Origin: Melastoma dodecandrum | Lineage: Eukaryota > Streptophyta > Magnoliopsida > Myrtales > Melastomataceae | DNA length: 64,000 nt | Direction: 5' to 3' | Assembly: GCA_029817715.1 (NCBI GenBank) | Contig: JARUPY010000539.1 | Span: 4,253,501-4,317,500 of the forward strand | In this document: piece after piece, positions 23,901-36,537 of the stretch | Layout: each line of letters opens with the position of its first letter | Numbering within the stretch: the first letter of the stretch is position 1 | Made by a program: the position numbers and the translations under genes | Notes under the pieces: model-generated | The model's database searches: none | What the model was told of the DNA's origin: nothing | Seen by the model: the letters and a program-made list of their open reading frames with translations, nothing else

Positions 23901-26331
23901 TTAACTAATCTAATTAAATATAAAAATAAAAAAAAAACTAAGAAAACAACAAAATACTAAAGAAAATCATTTAAAATTTACCAAAATACAATAATTTACC
24001 AATTTTGAAAGGCTCTTAACTCATTTTTCAACAAAATAACCTAAATTATATATTTTAAAAAAATTATAAAATATATATGATACTTTTAGAAGATAACATT
24101 TGACAAATTTTACTAATTACTTGGCATAATTACAGGATCAAAATGCTTTGAAAAACATAGCTTAACAAAACAATTGTTACGAATCAAAAAGACGAACAAA
24201 GTTTGAACTAAAAGAAATATAATTTTGTTAGAAAATTTTAAACATGAAAATATATAAATTAATATAAACGAATTTAAAATAAAATATTTTGTATTATTTT
24301 ATTTTTCTGTATAAATTATTTTTTACTCTATATTTCAGTTTGTATAATATTTAATAATAACCATTCTATCAATCTAAAACATATTCTGAAGTTAAATTAT
24401 ATAAATGAAAATTTTTAAATAAAGATAGTTATGCATCCTTAAAAATTGCTTCATTAAATTTCACGTGTTTTTTGGTGGATCAATTTTCTAAATTTTTTTA
24501 GTTTAAGAGACTGAATTTAAAAAAACACAATTTCCTTGAAGTTTAAAATTTTATTTTTAAGTATTTTGTTGAATTTAACAGAGAATACTTGTAAATAAAA
24601 TTTATTTTTTGTTAGGCAAATTTTATAAAATTTTAAATTAGTTAAAATTTAGTTTCGAAATTTTTAACCTAAGTGGTGAGGCATGGAACGTGGTGCTTTC
24701 ACGGCCATATGTTCGTTCATGTGCTTCCGTAGGGGAAGATGCATCTCTTATTGATGAGACAGAAAGCAAATGTGGGCGAGGCCGGACATGCTAGATGAAA
24801 GCATACTTGGCGATTTTCACGTGGAGCTAATAGACATGGTGGAGGACCTCATCACCGACGATAACGAAAGTGGTCCGCGTTGTTTTTCTTTTCAGGGGGC
24901 GAGTGACAGAGGAGGTTCTCGCGGTTCTGATGAACGGTTTCCCTGATTCAGTGTCTCCATTTTCACATTCTCCTGGCCAGGCTGCAATGCATGATTATGC
25001 TCCGTCGATATGTCGCATCTCCCGCGCTTCAGTCCCAGAAACAACCTAGTCTCCAATCGCATCTCCTTCCCAAGCCTCTCGTTCTCGTCCATCACCTATG
25101 CGGCACAGTTCTGGCAGCAAACTAAGGGAGAAGAATGTGAGGACGTTACCTGTTCTTCCCCGAAATTCGACGGGGATATGATCGGGATAGCCGTGGCCAC
25201 CACCGGAATCCCTGCCGACATCGCTGAGGCTGTCGCAACAGGAGGCAGGAGGCAGGGCTGCCGCTGGATTTCACAAAGGAGGCACTTCTCCCCCTTCCGG
25301 AAAAATTCATTAGTGAATTCCCAATGATTATCGTTGGTACACATGATCTTGGCCGTGATATGTGGTGGTTGTTAGTTTTCGTCTTTGGTATTATGTTTTC
25401 TGGTTGGTTTTTTTGCTGGTTGATTTGGCTGGGTCTTCGTCTGTTTCTGCTTAGAGGGATGCCTGTGAGGTCGTCTGGGAAGTGATTCGTTGTTAATTTT
25501 GATTCTTGGGATTGGGATTTGGATTAAGGAGTTGCTTCCTGATGCTGGGATCCGGTGTAGGATCTGGGGGACAATTCCCAGCGATTATTTCTTGGTGAGG
25601 AAAGGTATCGGGAAGGCGGATCTCTGGGGGTCGACGCCCAAGGAGGCAGACACCGCGGGCACGTCGGCGTGGCGTTCCACCGGCGGGGACACCCCCTCCT
25701 CCAAACCCTTTTTTATTTCTTTCGTTTTTGTCCACGTACGTAAAAAAAGGCGACGTTAAAGACACGTCAGACCACCTAAGACAACCAAAAGAACCGTCAC
25801 AGACACGTCAGCTATGGGTAACGGCCGTTACGGGGTCAAATCTAAAAGTAAAATCGAAATAAGGCCAAAGTCAAAACTTTTTAAACGATATGTCAAAACG
25901 TAAAGTTAGCCTATTAGTGGGGTCAAATATCGATAATTTGCCAAAAAATATACAAAAAGTTTTGTTCATTTCCCTCGATCTCGAATGATAGGATACGAGA
26001 GAAACATACATCACACCTGATAGTGAGTTTGCGTTGCACTTTAAGATTTAGATTCAGTCACGTACACAAAAAGTCATAGTTAATTATGGGATCGTATATA
26101 TTCATCAGGAGGGGATGCTAAAGCTAGGAACTACTTGAAGGATGCCCCCCAATCGAGGAAAGGAAAACAGTTTAAAATCAACCATGATCCCTAACTTGGA
26201 TCTCTTGTTCTTGTTTTGCCTAGGGACTTGTGAGTTCAACCGGTCGATACTGCTGAAGGACTCGCTGAACGATACGGGGCGGATCAACTGGTTCTGTCTA
26301 CCTCAGCATGCTCAGCGATATCATCAAGTAC

Positions 26332-26376
<45 letters not shown>

Positions 26377-26570
26377 TGTGATTTCTAGGGAGGACAAAGT
26401 GGATGTAAGAGGGTAACTTAACATAGTCTTTCATGGATGACTTTGAGTGGTCGAGTGGGTACATCGAGAGGTTAGGCCTCCACTTTTCCGACTTTGAGCA
26501 CAATTTGACCCACTGCCTGAAAGGCTCAGCAAGGACTACGCCAGCGTACTTGCGAAATAAGACAAAAATT
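23901..26570. other. AT-rich spacer with unassigned open frames
   Basis: 23.9-24.7 kb is extremely AT-rich. At 24892-25344 (-) two adjacent open frames (82 and 67 codons), one with DENERLGKEMRLETRLFL that could be a short zipper, hint at a decayed gene I cannot name. 25.35-25.5 kb is T-rich and intron-like. An AT dinucleotide run lies at 26332-26377. No feature reaches the level of a gene. Confidence 0.4.
26332..26377. repeat. (AT)n microsatellite
   Basis: About 46 bases of alternating A and T with a single phase break near the middle. Confidence 0.9.
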
Positions 26571-26575
26571 ATTTC

Positions 26576-26866
26576 TGTTGGAAACGTCGGAAGACGCTCG
26601 CTGCAATTTACCGGAAAAATCAGTAGAGTCACCAGGAAAAATGTTAGGCTCTCTGAGAAAATTTTTTGGGGAAGACTCACTGCAACACTCTGTATTGAAA
26701 TCAACATTACAAAGGAATTTAAAGGGCAAATCATCAGACTATTCATCTGCCCAAATTAAAACAAATCTACGTTACTAAACATCACAATAACAATAACTTA
26801 ATCTACCCATTAAAAAACATCTTAAATTCAATATTAAAATCCCTAATATAAATTCTATTATCAACA
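26576..26866 (-). repeat. 3' LTR of copia element 1
   Basis: 291 bp. Its boundary is fixed by the ATTTC duplication on one side and the AAGGGGAGG purine tract (minus strand) on the other. The ends form TGTTG...CAACA. Confidence 0.88.
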
Positions 26867-27059
26867 CCTCCCCTTAAAATTGATTTTCTTCATCACTCCA
26901 AGTAGATTCCTCATTTTGCTGAAAACATCCACTCCAATAGGCTTCGTAAAAATTTCAGCAACTTGATCGGCAGATTTTAGATATTCAAGCTTGTTCTCCT
27001 TCTTCGTAATACTCTCTTGGATGAAGTGATAACGCGTATCGATGTGTTTATTTCGATAA

Positions 27060-30000
27060 TAAAAAACAGGATTTCATCGCCAATGCTTGAGCAGATATGT
27101 TGTCGACAAAGATCGTGGTTGCTTCATTCTCTGTCAAGCCTATCTACTTCAATATTCTCCTTAGCCAGATTGCGTGACAAGCGCATGCCGTAATCGTCTG
27201 TTTCTTGAACTCCACGAAATCGCATTAGACCCCATAGAAAACATAAATCCAGTTGTACTTTTCCGATCATCTAAGTCTCCGGTAAAATCACTATCTCAAT
27301 ATCCAACAAGTTGAAATTCATTGGACGTCGAATAAAACAGTCCAAAATCGTTGGTACCTTTCAAGTACCTCAAAATCCTCTTCGCCACCTTCATGTGTTT
27401 CGTCGTGGCATCTCCATGAATCGACTAACAATCCCCACACGAAAAAGAATATCCGGCCAAGTACATGTCAAGTATCTTAGACATTCCACAAGACTTTTGA
27501 ACAGTGTCGGATCCACCTTTTCTCCCTCGTTAATTTTGCACAATTTAGCTCCGACCTCCATTGGGGTAGACACTGGTTTGCTATTCGACATATTGAATCT
27601 GTCAAGAACCTCCTTCACATATGCTTGTTGACAAACAAAAATTCCATCATCCGATTGATGCACTTCTAATCCAAGGTAAAATGACATTAGGCCAATATCT
27701 GTCATCTCGAATTCTCGGGCCATATCATTCTTGAAATCTTCAAAGAGACTCGAATTATTTCATGTAAAAATAAGATCATCCACGTAGAGGCATACGAACA
27801 AACAATCTCCATTTTTATCCATCTTCACATAATGTGCATACTCATGAGGACATATCGCAAAACCTTTCTCCCGAAAATAGGCATCAATCTAACTATACCA
27901 TGCTCGAGGCGCTTGCTTGAGACCGTACAAAGCCCTTTTCAACTTCAAAACCTTTTATTCTTGTCCTTTCACCATATAACTTTTTGGTTGCTCCACAAAG
28001 ACATCTTCCTCAAGGAAACCGTTAAGAAACGCCGACTTCACGTCCAATTGAAAAATTTTCCAGTTTCTTTGTGCCGCAAAAGAAATAAAAAATATGATTG
28101 TATCTAAACGAGCAACCGGAGCAAATACCTCCTCATAGTCCACTTCATGTCGTTGCGCATACCCCTTGGCGACAAGTCTTGTTTTATATTTTTCTACGAC
28201 ACTTTTGGCATTCTTTTTCTCCTTGAATATCAACTACACACCAATCGATTTTTGACTCGTAGGAAGAGAAGCAAGTTCCAACGTGTCATTCCTTTTAATG
28301 GCTCGAATCTCCTCGTCCATGGCTTGTCTCCATTTCTTCTCCTTACTAGCTTCTTCAAAACTCAAAGGTGTAGTTTCGGCCAAAAGACAAAACATAGAGA
28401 CATCATCGACTACCTCCGTATTTTCGTAAAGATCTTGAATAGTTATCATCCTTCGTGATCCTTCGTTAGAGCTTCCATTTGATGAAGATGCACTAGGAGA
28501 TGTGTTCGGCGTCGTCGGAGGAACTACGGGCTGCCATGTTTCTTCTCCTTGAATTTCCTCATCGAAAAATGGAAAAAATCCGTCGACAACATCTTCTTGT
28601 GCTTCCCAATTCCAAGAAGCATCTTCATCAAACTCCACATCACGACTCACAACAATCTTCCCGTGCTTGTACCCCTTTGATTTTCCGTCATAGCTGATGA
28701 ACACAAATTTCTTGCTTTTATCGTCAAATTTCGTTCTCTCTTGATCCGGCACATGCTTGTAAGCAATACTCCCAAAGATCCTTAAGTGAGATACATCTGG
28801 CTTCTTTCCGCTCCATGCTTCAATGGGTGTTTGATCTTTCACGCTTTTGGTCGGACAACGATTGATGAGATACACCGCACAAGCCACTGCTTCTGCCCAA
28901 AACTCCTTAGGCATCTTCTTATTTTTCATGATGCTCCGTGCTATGTTGAGGATGGTCCGGTTCTTTCTTTCAGCCACTCCATTTTCTTGCGGTGATCTTG
29001 GAACCGTAAGGAAGCGCCTAATACCATGTTCTTCACAAAAACGGTTAAAAGCACTGGAAATAAACTCTCCCCCTCTATCGATTCTCAACGCTCGAATAAC
29101 ATAACCACTTTCCCTCTCGACCAAAGCCTTAAAATTCTTAAAAAATCAAAACGCTCAGATTTTTCTTTCAAGAAATAAACCCAAGTCTTCCGGCTAAAAT
29201 CGTCGATGAAAAGTAAAAAATAATTACTTTTACCATAAGACGACGGCTTGATCGGTCTACAAATATCGGCATGAATTAATTCAAGCGGCTTCATCGCTCT
29301 TGACGTTGCTTCTTTCGGAAAGCTTTTCCTTGCGTGTTTGCCGAGAAGACACGCTTCATAGAATTGATCCGGATGATCGCTTAAAGGCATCCCCTTCACC
29401 ATCTTCTTTTCGGACATCATTTTCAGGCCACCAAAATTGAGATGTCCCATCCTCATATGCCAACACCACGCTGGATCCTTCACACACACTTGCAAGCAAT
29501 TTGGCTCTTCGGTTTTTATAGGGTGCGAAAACATCCTATTCTTCGACATCGTCACCTTCGCAATCAAGTTAGCGCTCCCATCCCGTAGCCAAAGATTACG
29601 ACCCTTCATCAGAATCTCGTAGCCCCTTTCCATGAGTTGTCCCAAACTCAAAATATTGTTCTTCAATCTAGGGACATAATATACATCGGAAATAAACTTG
29701 TGAGTACCATCCTTCAACCGAACCAAAATGATACCTTTGTCTTCAATTTGAATTTTCGAAGCATCTCCAAACGTGACACTCCTGATCGCCCTTTTTTCCA
29801 ACTCCACAAATTTCGATTTGTCGCCACACATGTAATTACTAGCACCGTTATCGAGATACCATTGACTTCCTTCTCTATCAACGTCTTGGTTGAGCACTAA
29901 CAACAACGTCGACTCTTCCGCTTCTTTCTCCTCGACCAGATTGACTTCTTCTTTTGCATCCTCGGCGTACCAGTAATTACAGGCATAGTGACCCATTTTG

Positions 30001-30818
30001 TGACAATTGTAACACTCAACCCGCGATTTGTCGCACCCCCTATCGTATCAGACTCTTCCTCGTCCTCGTCCGCGTTCTCTTTCTCTTCCTCTACCATTAC
30101 CTCTCGAATTTTCTCGACGCTTTTCATTGTTCGTTTTCTCAACTTCTTGATTTCTGCCTTGTCCTGGACCGCCTCCACGAGAATAACAATGGCCTCGACC
30201 ACGACCGCGACCTCAGTGAAATGCGTTCTCCTTTTCGTCAAACGAATGCTTGACTTGAATGGCTTGCTCCAATGGCTCTTTCTTGTGTTTGTTCATCATC
30301 TTCTTGTGCACCCGTAACGATCTGTTTAATTCATCAACAGACAGATTCTCCAAATCTCTGTTCTCCTCGATTGCAACAACAATATGATCAATTCTCTGAT
30401 GTAGGGACCGTAAAATTTTCTCGATCACTCGAATGTCTTCTATTCTTTCACCGTTTCTTTTTATTTGGTTGACGATAGACAAGACCCGCGTGAAGTAGTC
30501 TGAAATAGACTCCGACACTTCTTGATGAAGAGCTTCAAATTCTCCCTGTAAAATCTGAAGCCGCACCTTCTTTATCTTATCGACTCCTCTGTGAGAATTT
30601 TCGAGAATTCCCCACACCTCCTTCGAAGTTGAGGCATTTGCAACTTTCTCAAAAACGACATCATCTAAACACTGGTGGATGATCGATAGAACATGCTTGT
30701 CCTTCTTTTTGTTTTTCTCGAACCTTTGAATAAGGGCCAACTCCGCATCCTCGTCGGGTTCGGCAAACCCATCGCTGACGATTTCCCACGTACCTTGGGA
30801 ACCGAGTATCGCCTTCAC
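27060..30818 (-). pseudogene. copia element 1 gag-pol, disrupted
   Basis: Gag occupies 30818-30213 (UBN2-type, KKVRLQILQGEFEAL...ESISDYF). The zinc knuckle (CHKMGHYACNYW region) is shifted in frame near 30240-29990. Protease LDNGASNYM and the pre-integrase WHMRMGHLN lie in 29996-29085. The integrase continues in another frame at 29124-28234, with the late motif SPQENGVAERKNRT. RT is split between 28233-27955 and 27723-27391. RNase H (27390 to about 27060) is recognisable but interrupted by stops. Each junction is a frameshift or stop, which shows decay. Confidence 0.85.
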
Positions 30819-30885
30819 TCAGATAGACCAACTATCGTAGTTGTCTTTCGTAAGATGCGGATACTAGAAGCTTAAAGACATCCTC

Positions 30886-30897
30886 GCTCTGATACCA
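30886..30897 (-). other. Primer-binding site of copia element 1
   Basis: The minus strand reads TGGTATCAGAGC, complementary to the 3' end of initiator Met tRNA, three bases inside the 5' LTR. Confidence 0.9.
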
Positions 30898-30900
30898 CTT

Positions 30901-31189
30901 TGTTGGAAACGTTGGCGGGCGCTCACTGCAATTTGCCGGAAAAATCAGTTGACTCACCGGGAAAAAGGTTAGGCTCTTTGATAAAACAATTTGATAATTT
31001 TTTGAGGAAGACTCACTGCAACACTCTGCAAATCATCAGACTATTCATCTGCCCAAATTAAAACAAATCTACGTTACTAAACACCACAATAACAATCACT
31101 TAATCTACCCCATTAAAAAACATCTTAAATTCAATATTAAAATTAAAACCCCTAATATAAATTATATTAAATTAATTTTATTTTCGACA
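30901..31189 (-). repeat. 5' LTR of copia element 1
   Basis: 289 bp, homologous to 26576-26866 but lacking about 32 nt near its middle and carrying extra AT-rich bases near its outer end. It is followed by the ATTTC target duplication. Confidence 0.86.
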
Positions 31190-31400
31190 ATTTCACCCCG
31201 TTCTCAGTTTGCATTTTCGATGAATTCCAAGATTTCTGTTACTATAATAAGTTTGTTCGCGAGGTTCCACCCGCTAAATCCTGCTTGGAACTTTGTCAAG
31301 GAAAATAAAAGATGATCCAGCAAAACATATCTTATTTTATTCAGAACGTCGAGCTCGAGGGTGTGCCCGGGGGTTGGCCGATAATCCGATATTCCTTCAT

Positions 31401-31804
31401 CTAGACCTTTAGGATTGTCATAGGATTAGTCGAGTATAGAGTTGGGGAGCCAACAGGGGACGATGCGACATCGCAGTAGCCTCGTAGGATGTTGCCTTCC
31501 TCGGACGTGAAGCCGAGCGAGGTGAGCATGGCAGGCCAGCAGTTGTGCGTGATTATCCCAGTGGTGCGACAACACTCGGGACCAATAACTGTCTCTCCAT
31601 TGAAAAAGAAGAGCACGATCTCGCTCGAGCATGACTTCAGCTCCACCAAAGCGGTCCAGCAATCGGCCATGCCTCCTCTCCCCGCCTCAAGCCTCGCTGC
31701 AAGGTCGCGCCCTGGTCGTACTACATCCGGGAGGTCACGGGACGCGAGGGCACGGTTGCAGCTATGAAGAGGCGGGACAGGACAAGGGAAGCCTTGAGAG
31801 ACAT
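31401..31804 (-). pseudogene. EC1: EC1-like egg-cell secreted peptide (prolamin-like), frameshifted
   Basis: EC1 peptides are small Cys-rich proteins stored in the egg cell and secreted on sperm arrival to activate sperm for fusion. The domain here (minus strand from about 31670) reads CWTALVELKSC, EIVLFFFNGE, CC and CWPAMLTSLGFTSEE, and then a YC. It has six Cys in the EC1 pattern. A plausible signal peptide starts at 31804 (MSLKASLVLSRLFIAATV), but that frame hits a stop soon after. The domain frame, continuing upstream as ALASRDLPDVVRPGRDLAARLE, joins it only if one base is restored near 31755. This is either a real inactivating frameshift or an assembly error. An internal start at MADCW would give an unsecreted peptide. 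It is divergent from RNR1. Confidence 0.8.
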
Positions 31805-32453
31805 CTTCTAGTACCTAATTCAAAATCACGGGTGAAAAATGAAGATTTTCCATTTGTGCGTGTATATTTATAAGGGTTTAGGGTTTATAAGGAGAGATTT
31901 AAGGGAGAGATTAAGGGAGAGCAAACTGACTTTAAGGATGAAGTGATTGGTGATTAGTAATGATGGATAGTGGGTTTAAGTTTAATTTAGTGGGATTACG
32001 ATTTGAACAGAAGGGAAAAAAACCAAAGGGTTTTGTGACATCAAAATTGTATTTACAGCAAAAATCATAAGCAGTTCTAATCACAAGATTTAGGATTATG
32101 TGGAGGATTGGGGATAATGGGCCGGAAGAAAAGCGCTCGAGCAAAAGAGAATAATGGGCTCGGGACCATGCTCGGAAAAGCTAATTCTTCTAGGCCCATA
32201 AGGAAGCATTTGGGCCCAGCCCGTTGTTGGGGGTGGATGACCAACTGTTCGACGAAATTACTCCAATACCCCACCCCCGCTCCTCAACCTTCCCGCCAAA
32301 CCCCAAATAGGAACGAATTCCCCTCGCGCTCCAGAAAGCGTACGCCGCACACCATAAACTCCAACCCCTCCTCCACTGTTATTATATATAGCCGTTCATC
32401 CAAGGAGACGGAGAATAAGAAGACGTCCGGCGATCGAAGACACAGAAGTGAGG
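31805..32453. promoter_or_regulatory. Shared divergent promoter region EC1/RNR1
   Basis: About 650 bases between two divergent start codons. On the RNR1 side there are several TGGGCC/GGCCCA site II-like motifs (32116-32215), an E2F-type site and a TATA-like ATTATATATA at 32391-32400. Nothing specific is recognisable on the EC1 side. Confidence 0.5.
32290..32300 (+). promoter_or_regulatory. E2F-type site upstream of RNR1
   Basis: TTCCCGCCAAA lies about 155 bases before the RNR1 start codon. It nearly matches the site upstream of FAS2. Ribonucleotide reductase genes are classic E2F targets. Confidence 0.6.
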
Positions 32454-35400
32454 ATGTACGTGGTGAAGAGGGATGGGAGGCAGGAGGCTGTGCGCTTCGA
32501 CAAGATCACGGCCCGGCTCAAGAAGTTGAGTTACGGCCTCAGCCCCGACCACTGTGATCCCGTCCTCGTCTCCCAGAAGGTCTGCGCCGGCGTCTACAAG
32601 GGCGTCACCACCTGTCAACTCGACGAGTTGGCCGCTGAGACTGCCGCCGCCATGACCACCAGCCACCCCGATTATGCCTGCGTGTGTAACCCCGTCCTGG
32701 GTGATTGTTTGATTGGTCGATCAGTTTTGATTTTAATGATTACGGCTGGCTGCTTTGACACGGGCTGATTATGTCATTTGATTTTCCCATGCTGGTTTGT
32801 GTTTTTATGATGGGTGGATTATAGTGAGAAGGGTCTCGTGGATTTATATGTTTTTGTTTTTGTACTACGACAGTTGGCTGCTCGAATTGCGGTTTCGAAT
32901 CTGCACAAGAATACGAAGAAGTCTTTCTCAGAGACGTAAGGTTTTGTGTTTCCTGTTTTGTTTAACTTTTGAGACGTGTTTGAAGGAATAATTTGGTATT
33001 GGTGTACGCAATGCAGGGTTAAGGACATGCACAACCATTTCAACGAGCGGTCTGGATTGAAGGCTCCTCTGATTGCTGATGATGTGTTTGAGATTATCAT
33101 GAAGGTTGACTCGCATCTAACCTATTGTTTTTTAATTTTGTTAGCTACTTTGAGGCACACAGAAAAGGTCTGTAGAACCTTGTCAGTCTTGCTGATCAGT
33201 TGTCTTGTGGGGTGGTGCCAGAATGCTGCTCTTTTGGACAGTGAAATAATCTATGACCGGGATTTCGACTATGATTTCTTCGGGTTCAAGACGCTCGAGA
33301 GGTCATACCTTCTCAAGTTCAATGGGAAGGTCGTGGAGAGGCCTCAGCACATGCTGATGAGGGTTTCTGTTGGTCTTCATAAGGAGGACATCGAGTCTGC
33401 CATCCAGACGTATCACATGTTGTCTGAACGGTGGTTCACTCATGCGTCCCCGACCCTTTTCAATGCGGGAACACCGAGGCCTCAAGTATGTCCACTATAA
33501 ACTGTTTGTTCATTAGGCATTGCAAGAGTATTTTGTCGATGTAATTCTGGTTTGGTTTTGCTGTAGAATGATGAATGATTTGGTTGATATTTGGCAGTTG
33601 AGCAGTTGCTTCCTGGTGTGCATGAAAGAAGATAGTATTGAGGGAATATATGACACTTTGAAGGAGTGCGCTGTCATTAGTAAATCGGCTGGAGGGATTG
33701 GTGTTTCAGTGCACAATATTCGTGCCACTGGTAGCTATATCAGTGGCACAAATGGGACGTCTAATGGGATCGTGCCCATGTTGAGGGTGTTTAATGATAC
33801 TGCAAGATATGTTGATCAGGGTGGAGGCAAGAGGAAGGGTAGGCTGATTTTCTTATTTCTCCCTTACCACCCAGGACATGATCTTATTTCTCACTTACCA
33901 CAAATGTTTCTCTCTTTTTCTCCTAATTAGGTGCTTTTTCTGTCTACTTGGAGCCATGGCATGCAGATATCTTTGAATTTCTTGATCTTAGAAAAAACCA
34001 TGGGAAGGTATTGCTGTGGCATATGCTTCCCTTATTTGTGGGTCTTTTTTATTTCTGATTAAACCTGCTTTTCCTTTGAGTTTTCTGTGTGTACAATTTA
34101 TCACTCAGAATTGATTTTTTTAATGCACAGGAAGAACATCGTGCGCGAGATTTATTTTTTGCTCTTTGGATACCTGACCTATTTATGGAAAGAGTTCAGA
34201 GCAATGGGGTTTGGTCCTTGTTTTGCCCCAATGAAGCACCTGGTTTGGCTGATTGTTGGGGTAAAGATTTCGAGGAGTTGTACACTCGATATGAAAGAGA
34301 TGTATGCTTAAAGAATGCTGGTCTTATATGAAAAGCTGTTATAATACCTACAAACTTGAAACTCTTGGAAGAAATTCACGATATAAGCTTTTTTGATTGA
34401 TCAGGGGAAGGCCAAGAAAGTTGTCCAAGCACAGAATCTGTGGTTTGAAGTTCTGAAGGCCCAGATCGAAACGGGAAATCCATTCATGGTTTTTAAGGTA
34501 GTTGATGCTGGCTTTGTTGAGTTAAAGTGATCCTCGGTCCCGTTCCGCATCAAATCTGGCATTTATTCTATTTCTACCCTGGTTTTCCTTCCAATAGGAC
34601 AGTTGCAACAGGAAAAGCAACCAACAAAACTTGGGCACAATCAAGTCATCAAATCTCTGTACGGAGATTATTGAGTATACTAGCCCATCAGAAACAGCTG
34701 TTTGTAACCTTGCATCGATTGCTTTGCCGAGATTTGTCAGAGTTAAGGTTAGGAAAATGAGACAGAAATTTATCCTTCATTCTGTCTGTTTCAATTCTAA
34801 GTTACATCTTTGTCGGATTGATTTCAGGGTATTCTGACTGAATCAAACCCATCTAAGCTTGTCGGAAGCAGAGATTGCAAGAATAGATATTTTGATTTTG
34901 ATAAGCTAGCTGAGGTAGGGATCAAACCCGCCTCCCATTTCACATAATGATTAAGTTGCCAGGTTGTTAGTGTGGAACTGTGGACAGACCTCAATAATCC
35001 TCTAATTGTTTTTTTCTTGACAGATTACTTCAGTGGTAACTAGAAACCTGAACAAGATAATCGACATCAGTTACTACCCCGTGGAATCTGCAAGGCGATC
35101 TAATATGCGGCATAGGCCAATTGGCATTGGTGTGCAAGGTCTTGCTGATACATTTATCTTGCTTGGTATGGCATTTGATTCAGCAGAGGTATGCTTGTCC
35201 TACTCTCTCAGTCTTGTGGAGCTATGTATTAGATACCCCATAATATTTCTTTTGCACTTTAATTTTCAGGCTCAGCAACTGAACAGAGAAATTTTTGAAA
35301 CCATATACTACCATGCCCTTAAAACTTCTTCTGAACTAGCTGCAACGGAGGGTCCCTATGAAACATACAAGGGAAGCCCTGTCAGCAAGGTCTGCTTCTT

Positions 35401-36537
35401 TAATTCATCTTTGTTGCCTTAATATCTGATTCTCCTGTTCTTCGTATCATGTTGTTATATGCACCTTTGAATTCATCTGGGCACTAAGGTAAAATGTGGC
35501 TAACCTTTTAAACATCTCAGGGCATTCTTCAGCCAGACATGTGGGGGGTTACGCCGTCTGATCGTTGGGATTGGGCTGCACTTCGTAATTTGATTTCTAA
35601 GAGTGGAGTGAGGAATTCCCTTCTTGTAGCCCCAATGCCTACAGCTTCGACTAGCCAAATTCTGGGAAACAATGAGTGTTTTGAGCCATATACTTCTAAC
35701 ATTTATAGCCGTAGAGTTCTGAGGTATGTCCTCAATTCTATTGTATGCGATTGTCTCTGTGAACTGTTAATATTTCTCAGCTTACACTGAGTGATTTTAC
35801 AGTGGGGAATTCGTGGTGGTGAACAAACATCTTCTTCATGACTTAACCGAGATGGGTATCTGGTCTCCTGCCATGAAGAACAAGATCATTTATGACAACG
35901 GTTCGGTTCAAAAGATCCCGGAGTTTCCGGAAGATCTTAAAGGGATTTACAAGTAAATAATCCCCGTCAATTCTTTTCCTAGATTTCTTGGTCGTCCTAC
36001 AGTACTGCTTATGTTTGTTGTGCCTGCAGAACTGTTTGGGAGATCAAGCAGAAGACGTTGGTTGACATGGCGGTGGATCGTGGCTGTTACATTGATCAGA
36101 GCCAAAGCTTAAATATACACATGGATCAACCAAATTTTGGAAAACTCACATCCCTCCACTTCTATACCTGGTCCAAGGTAACAATCACATAGCTTGAACA
36201 TTGTTTTTGGTGCCATGTCATAGAGTCTCCTAGGTTTCTGATGAGGGGGAGTACTATAGGGTCTCAAAACTGGGATGTATTATTTGCGTACACGCGCAGC
36301 CGCTGATGCCATAAAGTTCACCGTTGACGCCTTCCTTATCAAGGTACTGCCAAATCAATCAAACACTTTCGATCTTCGGTAATGGTCAGCCAATTTTACG
36401 TTATTGTTCATTCACATAACAGAGTCCTCTGCATTCTGCAGGACAATGATAAACCTGCTGATGATGACGACACAAAGTTGGCACAGATGGTTTGCTCCTT
36501 GACAAATCGGGAGGAGTGCTTGGCTTGTGGAAGTTAA
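32454..36537 (+). CDS. RNR1: Ribonucleoside-diphosphate reductase large subunit (class Ia)
   Basis: The cytosolic R1 subunit reduces ribonucleoside diphosphates to deoxy forms, together with R2. Seventeen exons: 32454-32681, 32874-32935, 33017-33104, 33222-33485, 33598-33838, 33931-34007, 34131-34301, 34405-34497, 34598-34747, 34828-34914, 35024-35188, 35270-35389, 35521-35723, 35803-35952, 36030-36177, 36260-36343, 36442-36537. They sum to 2427 nt (808 aa), every join in phase. The ATP-cone opens with [20 protein letters not shown]. Core motifs include [33 protein letters not shown] (active-site Cys), [25 protein letters not shown] and [17 protein letters not shown]. The tail ECLACGS keeps the C-terminal Cys pair for thioredoxin/glutaredoxin exchange. 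It looks fully functional. Confidence 0.96.

Larger units (their letters stand above)
26576..31189 (-). mobile_element. Ty1/copia LTR retrotransposon (decayed), minus strand
   Basis: A 4614-bp element with LTRs at 26576-26866 and 30901-31189, both beginning TGTTGGAAACG and ending with CA (plus strand). A 5-bp target duplication ATTTC lies at 26571-26575 and 31190-31194. Next to the 5' LTR the minus strand reads TGGTATCAGAGC (30886-30897), the primer-binding site for initiator Met tRNA. A purine tract AAGGGGAGG abuts the 3' LTR. Gene order gag, protease, integrase, RT, RNase H identifies copia. Frames are broken by several frameshifts and stops, so it cannot act alone. The two LTRs differ by multiple substitutions and by a deletion of about 32 nt, so this is an older insertion. 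Confidence 0.93.

Noticed and set aside
26324..26746. 140-codon minus-strand open frame
   Set aside because: It starts inside the copia LTR and ends in the AT microsatellite, so it is chimeric.
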